Shown: positions 26,412 to 37,441 of the stretch, in pieces
How the letters are laid out: every line of letters starts with the position of its first letter
Numbering within the stretch: position 1 is the stretch's first letter
Assembly (NCBI GenBank): GCA_019509985.1
Contig: JAEKLF010000056.1
Span: forward strand, 1-49,773
Direction of reading: 5' to 3'
DNA: 49,773 nucleotides
Source of the DNA: Burkholderiales bacterium
GTDB lineage: Bacteria > Pseudomonadota > Gammaproteobacteria > Burkholderiales > Burkholderiaceae_C
Notes under the pieces: model-generated
Told to the model about the DNA's origin: nothing
The model's input: the letters and a program-made list of their open reading frames with translations, nothing else
Database searches by the model: none
Program-made: the position numbers and the translations under genes

Positions 26412-28412
26412 ATGGAGACATTGAAACGCTGCGCCGGCGCTGTCGCCGGCTTCTTGCTGGTTGCGAGCGCCGCGCGCGCTGCGCCACCGCCGGCCGAGGT
26501 GTTCTTCAAGGACCCGGGCATCACCGAGGCCGTGCTGTCGCCCTCGGGCCGCATGCTGGCCGTGACGAGCGCCCTCGGCCTGAAGCGCATCGGCCTGGCC
26601 GTCTTCGACCTCGGCCCCGGCGGCAAGCCGATGCGGACCGTGCAGTTCGCCGACGGCGATGTCTGGCGCGCGCATTGGGTCAACGACGGGCGCCTGATCT
26701 TCAGCGTCGTCGACCTGTCCGACGGCAGCGGCCGGCCCAATGGCGCGCCGGGCCTGTACGCGGTCAATCCCGATGGCAGCCAGCTGCGCCAGTTAGTCCG
26801 GCGCATGGGCCGGCCCTTCATCTCGGACGGCAGCCGCGACGACCGCCTGCTGGAGTGGAACCACCGCCTGCTGACCGTGCCCAAGCCGCGCGCGGGCGAG
26901 GCCAACGAGGAGGTGCTGATCACCGAGTTCTCGCTCGACGAGCGCCACATCGAGACGCCGCTGTGGCTGAACACGCGCACCGGCCGCACGCGCTCCACGG
27001 GCGTCGACATGCCGCGCGACACCGTCGGCTGGGTCACGGATGGCCGCGGCGAGCTGCGCGTGGCGCTGACGCTGCACGAGGGCCGGCGGGGTGCGCTCTG
27101 GCGCGGCCCGGGCCAGCAGGACTGGCAGCCGCTGTACGAGAGCGGCCTGCTCGACGCGCCCTTCGGCATCAACGCCGTGGACGACGCCGGCCAGCTCTAC
27201 GTGACGCGGGCGCCGCGCAAGGACGGCGAGAACGTGCTGAGCCTCTACGACTTCGAGCACCACGCACCCAACGCCAAGCCGCTGGTCGTCACGCCGGGCT
27301 TCGACGTCAACGGCCGCGTGCTCAACGACGGCGCGGGCGCGGCGCTGGGCGTGCGCGTCGTCACCGATGCCGAGAGCACCGTCTGGTTCAACCCCGTGAT
27401 GAAGGCGCTGCAGCAGGAGGCCGACGTGCGCATGCCCGGCTACATCAACAGCATCAGCTGCCGGCGCTGCGGCCAGCCCGACATGGTGGCCCTGGTGCGC
27501 GCCTACAGCGACCGCGACCCCGGCGAGCTCTGGCTCTACCAGGCTCAGCCGCCCGAGGGCGAGAAGAACTGGCGCCCCGTGGGCCGCGTGCGCAACGAGG
27601 TCAAGCCCGCCGAGATGGCACAGCTGGATTTCCAGCGCATCAAGGCCCGCGACGGTGCGGACCTCCCCGTCTGGGTCACCCGCAGCCCGGCCGCCAAGGG
27701 CGCGCTGCCGGCGGTGGTCCTCGTGCACGGCGGACCCTGGGTGCGCGGCAGTGTCTGGGGTTGGCACGCGGAAGCGCAGTTCCTCGCGTCGCGCGGCTAT
27801 GTCGTCATCGAGCCGGAGTTCCGCGGCAGCACGGGCTACGGCCATGCGCATTACAAGGCCGGCTTCAAGCAGTTCGGCCAGGCCATGCAGGACGATGTGG
27901 CCGACGCGCTGCGCTGGGCCCAGGCGCAAGGCATCGCGAGCGACAAGGCCTGCATCGCCGGCTCGAGCTACGGCGGCTACAGCACGCTGATGGGCCTCAT
28001 CAAGGACCCCGAGCTCTACCGCTGCGGCGTGGCCTGGATGGCGCTAGCCGACCTGGATCTCTATCTGAGCGGCTCCTGGTGGGTCAACGACGACATCAGC
28101 AGCACCGGGCGCAAGTACTCGCTGCCCGAGATGGTGGGCGACGCCGAGAAGGACGCCGCCATGATCGCCGCCAACTCACCGGTCAGGCAGGCCGCGCGCA
28201 TCAAGGCGCCCCTGCTGCTGGCCTTCGGCGAGGCCGACCGCCGCGTGCCACTGGCCCACGGCGAGCGGCTGCGCAAGGCGCTGCGCGAGGCCGGCAATGA
28301 CCCGGTTTGGCTGACCTACCCCGGCGAAGGCCATGGCTTTGGCATCGTCAAGAACCGGGTCGACTTTGCCGACCGCATGGCGGCCTTCCTGGCCCAATAC
28401 CTTCAGCCCTGA
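26412..28412 (+). CDS. S9-family prolyl oligopeptidase-like serine peptidase, exported
   Basis: The 666-residue protein starts with a Sec signal peptide (about 1-22, ending AARAAPPP). A beta-propeller region of about 380 residues follows, seen in repeated AVLSPSGRML- and LYAVNPDGSQL-type blades. The C-terminal alpha/beta-hydrolase has the nucleophile GSSYGGYS, an oxyanion region VLVHGGPWVRGS, the acid in GEADRRVP and the histidine in PGEGHGF. This matches S9 dipeptidyl/acylaminoacyl peptidases. AGGGAG precedes the ATG at 26412. Its last ten bases overlap the end of the convergent hydroxylase gene. It probably cuts short peptides in the periplasm. Confidence 0.9.
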   Translation: METLKRCAGAVAGFLLVASAARAAPPPAEVFFKDPGITEAVLSPSGRMLAVTSALGLKRIGLAVFDLGPGGKPMRTVQFADGDVWRAHWVNDGRLIFSVVDLSDGSGRPNGAPGLYAVNPDGSQLRQLVRRMGRPFISDGSRDDRLLEWNHRLLTVPKPRAGEANEEVLITEFSLDERHIETPLWLNTRTGRTRSTGVDMPRDTVGWVTDGRGELRVALTLHEGRRGALWRGPGQQDWQPLYESGLLDAPFGINAVDDAGQLYVTRAPRKDGENVLSLYDFEHHAPNAKPLVVTPGFDVNGRVLNDGAGAALGVRVVTDAESTVWFNPVMKALQQEADVRMPGYINSISCRRCGQPDMVALVRAYSDRDPGELWLYQAQPPEGEKNWRPVGRVRNEVKPAEMAQLDFQRIKARDGADLPVWVTRSPAAKGALPAVVLVHGGPWVRGSVWGWHAEAQFLASRGYVVIEPEFRGSTGYGHAHYKAGFKQFGQAMQDDVADALRWAQAQGIASDKACIAGSSYGGYSTLMGLIKDPELYRCGVAWMALADLDLYLSGSWWVNDDISSTGRKYSLPEMVGDAEKDAAMIAANSPVRQAARIKAPLLLAFGEADRRVPLAHGERLRKALREAGNDPVWLTYPGEGHGFGIVKNRVDFADRMAAFLAQYLQP

Positions 28413-29293
28413 AGCTCGACACCGGCCTTTCGGTTGTAGTGCCGCCGCCAATCCGGCGGCTTCCACAGGTGGGCCAGCCGCATGCCCCAGGTCTTTTCCT
28501 GGGCCATGTCGTGGAACATCGCCCGCCACTCGTGTGCGTTCAGCCAGAACAGGTTGTGCGTCGGGAAGGGGTGCTCCAGGCCGTAGTCCACCGGGGCCTC
28601 TTCCGGCACGAAGCTGCCGAACAGGCGGTCGAAGATGATCAGCGTGCCACCAAAGTTCTTGTCGATGTACTGCGGGTTGCGGCCGTGGTGGGCGCGCTGG
28701 TGCGAGGGCGTGTTGAAGATGAACTCGAACCAGGCCGGCATCTTGTCCACCCAGCTCGTGTGAACGAAGAACTGATAGCCCAGGTTCAGCGACAGCGCGA
28801 ACAGCACCCAGCGCGGCTCGAAGCCCAGCCACACGGCCGGCAGGTAGAACAGCCAGTTGCCGGCGATGGGGTAGAACCAGCTCTGGCGCAGCGCGGTGCC
28901 GAAGTTCATCTTCTCCGAGCCATGGTGCACGACGTGAGCGCACCAGAACCAGCGGATGCGGTGGCTGCCGCGGTGGAAGCCGTAGTACAGGAACTCCACC
29001 AGCAGGAAGAGGCCGAGGAAGCGCAGCGGCGTGACGGCGACGGTGAACAGCCGGTGGTCGTAGACCCAGCCCATGGCCGGCAGTACGAGGACGACGAGCA
29101 GGACCAGGTCGGTGACCAGGTAGCTGCCGCCGCTGTTCATGCTGTCGAAGCTGTCCCAGAGGTCGAAGACGCCGGTCTTGCGGAAACGCCAGGCCTCCAT
29201 CGCGATGAAGATGCCGAAGATGGGCGACAGCATGACCAGCGTCAGGTCGCGCCAGTCGCCGTGGCGATGGTAGAGGTCGAGCAGCCAGTCCAT
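28403..29293 (-). CDS. fatty acid hydroxylase/sterol desaturase family membrane protein
   Basis: The 296-residue protein has several membrane helices and the histidine clusters of the di-iron fatty acid hydroxylase superfamily: HRGSH, HVVHH and SHQRAHHGRNPQYIDKNFGG (landmarks only). It most resembles the alkylglycerol-monooxygenase-like branch, which uses the third box SHHRVHH. Here the second His of that box appears as Gln, with the others kept, which may or may not matter for iron binding. The C-terminus WGMRLAHLWKPPDWR is family-typical. It is divergent from an AraC regulator, with a clear direct repeat between. The substrate, a lipid or alkyl chain, is unknown. Confidence 0.9.
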   Translation of the reverse strand: MDWLLDLYHRHGDWRDLTLVMLSPIFGIFIAMEAWRFRKTGVFDLWDSFDSMNSGGSYLVTDLVLLVVLVLPAMGWVYDHRLFTVAVTPLRFLGLFLLVEFLYYGFHRGSHRIRWFWCAHVVHHGSEKMNFGTALRQSWFYPIAGNWLFYLPAVWLGFEPRWVLFALSLNLGYQFFVHTSWVDKMPAWFEFIFNTPSHQRAHHGRNPQYIDKNFGGTLIIFDRLFGSFVPEEAPVDYGLEHPFPTHNLFWLNAHEWRAMFHDMAQEKTWGMRLAHLWKPPDWRRHYNRKAGVELQG

Positions 29294-29323
29294 GCCGGCA
29301 TGTTGATCCCAAACCGGCGCGGC

Positions 29324-29353
29324 TTTTTGACGGCAAAACCCGAGTTTTTGACG
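29324..29353. promoter_or_regulatory. TTTTTGACG direct repeat, AraC-type half-sites
   Basis: TTTTTGACG occurs exactly at 29324-29332 and 29345-29353, starting 21 bp apart, two helical turns. AraC proteins bind such direct-repeat half-sites with 21-bp spacing, as at araI1/araI2. They lie 31-60 bases upstream of the hydroxylase ATG (29293) and before the AraC gene (29421). This is the likely site where the AraC protein controls the hydroxylase gene. Confidence 0.65.
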
Positions 29354-29420
29354 AATCGCGCCAGCCTGCGGGTCATCACGCAGCAGCAGGCCGCGGCCAC
29401 GGCGGCATCATGCGCCACCC

Positions 29421-30410
29421 ATGGATGAGACCCGCGTCGCCGCCAGCTATGTCCAGCTGCTCTTCGAGCACATGGCCGCGCTGGGCCGTGCCGAGGCGCT
29501 GGGCCCGCCGCCCGCGGCCAGCGAGGACTTCGTCGCGCTGCGGCGCTGGCGGGCGCTGCTGGAGCGCGCACGGGATCTCGACCCCGGGCCGAAGTCCACC
29601 TTCGCGCTGCGACTGGCGCGCGGCATCGCGCCGCGGCACTTCGGCGTCGTCGGCTTCGCAGCGCTGGCCTGCAAGACGCTGGGCGAGGCGCTGCAGCGGC
29701 TGGAGCGCCATCACCGCTCGGTCTACGACGTGAACCCGGCCCAGGTGCATGTGCTGGACGACGGCATCTGCATCGAATGGGGCGTGGAGCGTGGCCGGCC
29801 CGGCGCGCTGGTGGATGAGACGGCCGTCGCCGCCCTGGTGCAGCTGACGCGCGAGTTCACCGGCAGGCCGCTGCGCGCGCTGGCCGTCGACTTCGTCAAC
29901 CGCCGCCCGGCCGACGCGCGGCCCTACGAGGACTTCTTCGGCGGCCCGGTGCGCTTTGACCAGCCCAGCACCCGGCTGCTGCTGGCCACGCGCGACCTGG
30001 CCCTGCCGCTGCGCGGCGCCGACCCGGCCCTGCTGGCCTTGCTGGACGCGCAGGCCGAAACCTTGCTGCAGCAGGTGGCGGCCGTCAGCGAGCCCGTCGG
30101 CGTCTGGCGCCAGGCCCTGGTCGGCCTGATCCGCGCCGGCCGCACGCAGTTGCCCCACCTGGCGCACAGTCTGCAGATGAGCCCACGCAGCCTGCAGCGC
30201 CGCCTGGCCGAGCAGGGGCAGAGCTTCCAGGCGCTGCTGGGCCAGACCCGCCAGCAGCTTGCCGAGGCCTATCTGCGCGATGCCAGCGTCGAGTTGGCCG
30301 AGGTGGCCCTGCTGCTCGGCTATTCCGAACAAAGCGCCTTCACGCGCGCCTTCCGGCAATGGACCGGCCAGGCGCCGCTGCAATGGCGCAGGCAACGACG
30401 TCACACCTGA
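29421..30410 (+). CDS. AraC-family regulator with arabinose-binding-like N-terminal domain
   Basis: The 329-residue protein has the large N-terminal ligand domain of the OruR/AlkR-type AraC family, shown by FALRLARGIAPRHFGVVGFA and VEWG-like strands (IEWGVERGRPGALVDE). The C-terminal DNA-binding part (about 225-325) shows LAHSLQMSPRSLQRRLAEQG and EVALLLGYSEQSAFTRAFRQ. Such proteins often control nearby genes of fatty-acid or alkyl metabolism. The divergent hydroxylase gene and the 21-bp-spaced repeats between them support that. The stop overlaps the DUF2804 start (TGATG), so both are likely made from one mRNA. Confidence 0.9.
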   Translation: MDETRVAASYVQLLFEHMAALGRAEALGPPPAASEDFVALRRWRALLERARDLDPGPKSTFALRLARGIAPRHFGVVGFAALACKTLGEALQRLERHHRSVYDVNPAQVHVLDDGICIEWGVERGRPGALVDETAVAALVQLTREFTGRPLRALAVDFVNRRPADARPYEDFFGGPVRFDQPSTRLLLATRDLALPLRGADPALLALLDAQAETLLQQVAAVSEPVGVWRQALVGLIRAGRTQLPHLAHSLQMSPRSLQRRLAEQGQSFQALLGQTRQQLAEAYLRDASVELAEVALLLGYSEQSAFTRAFRQWTGQAPLQWRRQRRHT

Positions 30411-31393
30411 TGAACACCGCGCCCGACTCCGCCGTCATCGACGGCGCCCCCGTCCATGGCCGCTACGCCGGTCGCATCGCCCGCATCGACTGGACGTCGC
30501 TGCGGCCGCGCCCCGGCCGGCTGTGGCGGCGGCTGCACCACAAGCGCTGGCATTACGTGGGCCTGGGCAACGTGCAGCTCTTCATCGGCGTCGCCATCGT
30601 CGATCTGGGCTGGACCTGCACGGCCTTTGCCTACCTCTTCGACCGCCGGCGCCGCCGCCTGCTGGCCGACTGGAGCCAGGACGGTCTGCCGGGCCTGCAG
30701 GCGGGCGTGTCCGACGCGCCACTGAACGACGCTCGAGCCTGGTTCCGCGGCCCCGGCGCGCGGCTGGCGCTCGTCCATCAATCGGACGACCTGCTGCACC
30801 TCAGCGTGGCCACTCATGCCTTGCGCATCGAGGCCACGCTGGACCTGCGCCGCATGGCACCGCCGCTGCTCGCCATCGGCCCCATCGAAGGCGGCATCGC
30901 GCATGCAACGCAGAAGACCACCGCCCTGCCCGTCCGCGGCTGGGCCGAGGCCGAGGGCCAGCGTTTTGCGCTGGACGATGCCTGGGCCGCGGTCGATGCG
31001 TCCAACGGCCTGCTCGCGCGCGACACGGCCTGGCGCTGGGCCAGCGCGCATCGCGAAGACGTCGGCTTCAACCTGCAGCAGGGCTACTTCGGCCACCAGG
31101 AAAACGTGTTGTGGCTGGACGGCCAGCCCATCGCCCTGGGCGCCGCGCAGTTCGACTTCGAGGCGGCCCAGCCACTGCGGCCCTGGCGCGTGCGCAGCGA
31201 CGACGGCCTGCTGGACCTCGTCTTCACGCCCGAGGGTGCGCGTGCCCAGAGCCGCAATCTGCTCATCGCGGCCAGCCATTACGTGCAGCCCATCGGCACG
31301 TTCGCCGGCCTGGTGCGCGCCGGGCCCGATGCGCCGCCGCGCGAGATTCGTGACTTGCTCGGCGTTACGGAAGACCACCGCTCGCGCTGGTAA
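30410..31393 (+). CDS. DUF2804 family protein
   Basis: The 327-residue product matches the DUF2804 pattern: RRLHHKRWHYVGLGNVQLFI near the start, IVDLGWTCTAFAYLFDRRRR, then FNLQQGYFGHQENVLWLDGQ and LDLVFTPEGAR. The family is predicted to be a beta-rich, lipocalin-like fold and has no proven function. No signal peptide is seen. The start ATG at 30410 overlaps the stop of the AraC gene, so the two are coupled and may share a role with the hydroxylase gene. The functional link is inferred only from position. Confidence 0.82.
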   Translation: MNTAPDSAVIDGAPVHGRYAGRIARIDWTSLRPRPGRLWRRLHHKRWHYVGLGNVQLFIGVAIVDLGWTCTAFAYLFDRRRRRLLADWSQDGLPGLQAGVSDAPLNDARAWFRGPGARLALVHQSDDLLHLSVATHALRIEATLDLRRMAPPLLAIGPIEGGIAHATQKTTALPVRGWAEAEGQRFALDDAWAAVDASNGLLARDTAWRWASAHREDVGFNLQQGYFGHQENVLWLDGQPIALGAAQFDFEAAQPLRPWRVRSDDGLLDLVFTPEGARAQSRNLLIAASHYVQPIGTFAGLVRAGPDAPPREIRDLLGVTEDHRSRW

Positions 31394-31408
31394 GCCGGGC
31401 TCGCTACA

Positions 31409-32773
31409 GTGAGTCGACCGCGCCATCCGGCGCATCTGAGGAAGAAGACGGTCGCCGTGCCTCGTGACGCGATCAAACTGCGACTGCTGCTCGTTGGCTT
31501 GCTGTTGAGTCTGGCGGCCATCGTCGGCGTGGAACTGCTGCCCGACCGGACGCTGGACCTCACGCGGCCTGGCGCCGTCGGCAATCTCTTCCTCATCACG
31601 CCCGGCGACGTGCGCAACGACCCGCCCGTGCAATGGGTGGACGCGCGCCGCCTGCACTGGCGCTGCCGCTACGCGCCTACCGACCACGATTTTCCTTGCG
31701 GCCTGACACTGATCCTGTCGGGCAAGGACCCGGCGCGCGGCCTTGATCTGACGCGCTTTCACTCGCTGGAGCTGGACCTGGCCTATCACGGCAGCTCGCC
31801 GCAGGTGCGCGTGGCCATCCGCAATTTCGACCCTCGGTTCTCCAAGCTGGAAGATGGCAACAGTGCCCGCATCCAGGCCATCAACCTGCGCGCCCGCGAC
31901 GTGGAACACCCGGTCGTGCTGGATCTGAGCGAGTTCACGGTGCCCGAATGGTGGGTGTCGCAGTACAACCTGCCCCGCGAGTACAACCGTCCACGGCTGG
32001 ACAACGCGACGTCGCTGAGCGTGGACCTGCCCGCCAACCTCGCCGGCCAGGAGCACGACCTGGAACTGCGCCGCCTCGTGCTGCGCGGCGAGTGGCTGGA
32101 CCGGAGCCTGGTCTATTTCGCCATCCTGAGCGCCTGGATGCTGGGAGCGGCCTTCCTCGTCATGCGGCGCTGGGCCGAGCTGCGCCGGCGCTACCTGCGC
32201 CAGCAGCGAGAGATCGACGCGCTGACGGCGCGCACGCGTGCTCTGCGCGTGGAGCAGGACAACCTGCGCCGCCTCGCCACCGTCGACGAGCTGACGGGCG
32301 TGCTGAACCGGCGCGGCCTGGAGGCGGCGCTCGATGACTTCGAAGCCCGGGCCGAAGGCGTGACGCTGGTGCTGCTGGACATCGACCATTTCAAGCGCGT
32401 CAACGACCGCTGGGGCCACGCCGCCGGCGATGAGGTGCTGCGCCGCGTGGCCGCCATCGCGGCGGCCAACCTGCGGGCCAGCGACGTCATCGGCCGCTGG
32501 GGCGGCGAGGAATTCCTCGTCGCCTGCCGCGGCCATCACATCGACGACGCCGCGCGCCTGGCCGAGAAACTGCGCGCCAGCGTGGAGAACGGCAACGTCG
32601 ATGCCAAGAGCCGCTTCAGCATCACGGCCAGCTTTGGCGTTGCGCTGGCGCCGACCGGCACCTCGACGCTGCGCGCCTTCAAGCGCGCGGACGCCGCGCT
32701 GTACCGCGCGAAGTCGGGCGGCCGCAACCGCGTCGAGGTCGACACGACCCACGACGCGGCCACGACGCTCTGA
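31409..32773 (+). CDS. membrane diguanylate cyclase with periplasmic sensor
   Basis: The 454-residue protein has a membrane helix (about 25-44), a periplasmic region of about 190 residues with CRYAPTDHDFPCG (a possible disulfide), a second helix (about 233-253) and a coiled coil. A C-terminal GGDEF domain follows. The active-site signature is GRWGGEEF, with the allosteric I-site RASD five residues before GGEEF and the substrate loop LLDIDHFKRVNDRWGH. It should make c-di-GMP and be product-inhibited. The GTG at 31409 is the longest start; GTG codons further in, such as 31457, could also serve. It is convergent with clpB. Confidence 0.88.
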   Translation: MSRPRHPAHLRKKTVAVPRDAIKLRLLLVGLLLSLAAIVGVELLPDRTLDLTRPGAVGNLFLITPGDVRNDPPVQWVDARRLHWRCRYAPTDHDFPCGLTLILSGKDPARGLDLTRFHSLELDLAYHGSSPQVRVAIRNFDPRFSKLEDGNSARIQAINLRARDVEHPVVLDLSEFTVPEWWVSQYNLPREYNRPRLDNATSLSVDLPANLAGQEHDLELRRLVLRGEWLDRSLVYFAILSAWMLGAAFLVMRRWAELRRRYLRQQREIDALTARTRALRVEQDNLRRLATVDELTGVLNRRGLEAALDDFEARAEGVTLVLLDIDHFKRVNDRWGHAAGDEVLRRVAAIAAANLRASDVIGRWGGEEFLVACRGHHIDDAARLAEKLRASVENGNVDAKSRFSITASFGVALAPTGTSTLRAFKRADAALYRAKSGGRNRVEVDTTHDAATTL

Positions 32774-32775
32774 AC

Positions 32776-32804
32776 AGGCGCCGCGGGCGTCATGCCCCGC
32801 GCCT
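32776..32804. terminator. imperfect GC-rich hairpin between convergent genes
   Basis: Between the diguanylate cyclase stop and the clpB stop lies an imperfect stem, AGGCGCCGCGGGC (from 32776) with GCCCCGCGCCT (to 32804). The position between convergent genes suggests a shared transcription end. There is no T-run on either side. Confidence 0.35.
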
Positions 32805-32813
32805 GACCAGGCC

Positions 32814-35405
<2,592 letters not shown>

Positions 35406-35433
35406 GGTGAAGAAATCCTCCGGTTGCGAAGCC

Positions 35434-35461
35434 AAGTGGGCGCCTATCGACGCTTTTCAAG
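35434..35461 (-). promoter_or_regulatory. RpoH (sigma-32) heat-shock promoter of clpB
   Basis: On the minus strand CTTGAAA (35461-35455) is followed after 14 bases by CCCACTT (35440-35434). The sigma-32 consensus is CTTGAAA with 11-16 bases then CCCCATnT. The -35 element is perfect and the -10 matches closely. It lies at the end of crcB, upstream of the clpB ATG at 35405, so clpB can be induced apart from the moa genes upstream. Confidence 0.7.
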
Positions 35462-35466
35462 TTGCG

Positions 35467-35832
35467 TCAGATCAAGGCCTGCACCAGTTTCATGCCCAGC
35501 CAGGCGGCAAATAGCGCTCCCAGCACATGGGCGAGGGTATGCGCGGCCGCCATGCCGAAGTCACCATGGCGCAGCAGACTCAGCGATTCGCCGGAAAAGG
35601 CCGAGAAGGTCGTCAACCCGCCCAGGAAGCCGGTGACCAGCAAAAGTTTCAGCAACTCGTTCGGCTGACGGCCAAACCACTCCAGTGCCATGCCGATCAG
35701 CAGGCCGCCCACCAGGTTGACGAGCAGCGTGCCGAGCGGAAAACCTGCCCAGCGCGTGTTGAACATCAGGCCGGCCTGCCAGCGCGTCAGCGCGCCCAGC
35801 GCGGCGCCCAGGGCCACGGCTGCGGCGTTCAA
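35467..35832 (-). CDS. crcB: fluoride ion channel CrcB (Fluc)
   Basis: The 121-residue protein exports fluoride across the inner membrane as a dual-topology dimer. It has four hydrophobic helices and the family signatures GALTRWQAGL, PLGTLLVNLVGGLLIGM and GFLGGLTTFSAFSGE (with the conserved TTFS motif). No fluoride riboswitch is visible, and the gene overlaps moaE by four bases, so it is likely carried on the moa transcript. The start at 35832 is supported by the overlap. Confidence 0.95.
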   Translation of the reverse strand: MNAAAVALGAALGALTRWQAGLMFNTRWAGFPLGTLLVNLVGGLLIGMALEWFGRQPNELLKLLLVTGFLGGLTTFSAFSGESLSLLRHGDFGMAAAHTLAHVLGALFAAWLGMKLVQALI

Positions 35833-36302
35833 ACCGCATTCCCCGCCGCAATGCCCCAGCGCGCCAGCGCCTCGTCGTCCGCCACGCGGGCGTCCACCCA
35901 GTGTGCGCCGTCGGGCGTGTGTTCCTTCTTCCAGAACGGGGCCTGGGTCTTCAAGTAGTCCATCAGGAATTCGCAGGCCTGGAACGCCTGTCCACGGTGT
36001 GCGCTGGTGACCAGCACGAGAACGATCTGATCGCGGGCCTGCAGGGTGCCGACGCGGTGGATGACCTTGGCGGCGCGAATGTCGAAGCGGGTGAAGGCCT
36101 CGTCGACCATGGCCTCGATGGCCGCCTCGGTCATGCCGGGGTAGTGCTCCAGCTCCATCGCCGACACGGCGGCGCCGCTGCTGTGCTCGCGCACGGTGCC
36201 GACGAAAGCCACCACCGCGCCAACGCCGCCATCCGCGGCACGCAGTGCGGCCGCCTCGCTGCTCAGGTCAAAGTCGCCGGTCTGGATGCACACTCTCGCC
36301 AT
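35829..36302 (-). CDS. moaE: molybdopterin synthase catalytic subunit
   Basis: MoaE, with MoaD thiocarboxylate, inserts the dithiolene sulfurs into precursor Z to make molybdopterin. The 157-residue sequence has the family stretches AFVGTVREHS, MELEHYPGMTE, HRVGTLQARDQIVLV, SAHRGQAFQACEFLMDYLK and the active-site PFWKKEH. In many Burkholderiales moaE directly follows moeA-moaD; here they are about 9.7 kb apart, with the SPFH/polyamine block between. It starts divergently from the SPFH gene with 113 bases between. Confidence 0.95.
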   Translation of the reverse strand: MARVCIQTGDFDLSSEAAALRAADGGVGAVVAFVGTVREHSSGAAVSAMELEHYPGMTEAAIEAMVDEAFTRFDIRAAKVIHRVGTLQARDQIVLVLVTSAHRGQAFQACEFLMDYLKTQAPFWKKEHTPDGAHWVDARVADDEALARWGIAAGNAV

Positions 36303-36415
36303 GGCACGGATTCTCGCCGGGGCTCGCGGTGAGATTCACATGTTTGGGACGTCCAGTACCCGGCACCCGCCGGATACTCGTCCCTCATTTCTTCCGACTG
36401 CATGCAGGAATCGAC

Positions 36416-37441
36416 ATGGCTCTGATGGATTTCATCAAGAAACAGTTCATCGACATCATCCAGTGGACCGAGGCCGGCGATGGCACCCTGGCCTGGCGCT
36501 TTCCGATGGCCGACATGGAGATCCAGAACGGCGGCCAGCTGGTGGTGCGTGAATCCCAGGTCGCCGTCTTCGTCAACGAAGGCAAGCTGGCCGACGTCTT
36601 CGGCCCCGGCACGCACCGGCTGACGACGCAGACGCTGCCCGTGCTGACCTACCTGAAGAACTGGGACAAGCTCTTCGAGTCGCCCTTCAAGAGCGATGTC
36701 TACTTCTTCAGCACGCGCCAGCAGATCGACCAGCGCTGGGGTACCAGCCAGCCGGTCGCCATCCGCGACAAGGACTTCGGCGCGGTGCGCCTGCGCGCCT
36801 TCGGCAACTACGCCTACCGCATCCAGGATCCCAAGGCCTTCCACACGCAGATCTCCGGCACCCGCGAGCGCTACACGACGCAGGAGCTCGAAGGCCAGTT
36901 GCGCGGCCTGATGCTGCAGCACATCAGCGACGCCGTCGCCAGCAGCGGCACGCCCTTCCTGGACCTGGCCGCCAACCAGGTCGAGTTCGCCGCCGCGCTG
37001 CAGGCCGCCACCGCGCCGGCCTTTGCCGCGCTGGGGCTGGAGCTGCTCTCGGTGACGATGCAGAACGTGTCCCTGCCCGAGGAGCTGCAGAAGATCCTCG
37101 ACCAGCGCATCGGCATGGGCATCATCGGCCAGAACATGGGCCAGTTCGTGCAGTACCAGACGGCGCAGGCCATCCCCGAATTCGCCAAGGGCGCCGGTAG
37201 CGGCGGCATCGCCGGTGACGCGATGGGCCTGGGTGCCGGCGTGGCGCTGGGCCAGACGCTGGCGCAGACGCTGGGCCAGGGCCTGGCCGGCGTGGGTGCC
37301 GCGGCGCCCGCACCGGCCGCCAGCAAGCCCGAAGACATCGTCTCCCTGCTGGAAAAGCTCGGCGACCTCAAGGCCAAGGGCATCCTGACCGACGAGGAAT
37401 TCGCCGCGAAGAAGGCCGATCTGCTGAAGAAGCTTGGCTGA
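36416..37441 (+). CDS. SPFH-domain scaffold protein with SHOCT tail (YdjI-like)
   Basis: The 341-residue protein opens with ALMDFIKKQFIDIIQWTEAG and has an SPFH (flotillin/band 7-like) domain over about 35-240, with VREsQVAVFVNEGK, DVFGPGTHRLTTQTLP and LRAFGNYAYRI as landmarks. A glycine/alanine-rich linker (about 265-305) follows. The last 33 residues form a SHOCT domain (LLEKLGDLKAKGILTDEEFA). This layout matches B. subtilis YdjI-type proteins, which recruit PspA to membranes. It probably scaffolds the membrane proteins made by the next genes. The ATG at 36416 is preceded by CAGGAA. It is the first gene of the plus-strand block. Confidence 0.87.
   Translation: MALMDFIKKQFIDIIQWTEAGDGTLAWRFPMADMEIQNGGQLVVRESQVAVFVNEGKLADVFGPGTHRLTTQTLPVLTYLKNWDKLFESPFKSDVYFFSTRQQIDQRWGTSQPVAIRDKDFGAVRLRAFGNYAYRIQDPKAFHTQISGTRERYTTQELEGQLRGLMLQHISDAVASSGTPFLDLAANQVEFAAALQAATAPAFAALGLELLSVTMQNVSLPEELQKILDQRIGMGIIGQNMGQFVQYQTAQAIPEFAKGAGSGGIAGDAMGLGAGVALGQTLAQTLGQGLAGVGAAAPAPAASKPEDIVSLLEKLGDLKAKGILTDEEFAAKKADLLKKLG

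Noticed and set aside
35833..36415. A fluoride riboswitch before crcB or a molybdenum-cofactor riboswitch before moaE
   Set aside because: crcB overlaps moaE with no leader, and the 113-base gap before moaE is too short and shows no recognisable cofactor-riboswitch pattern.
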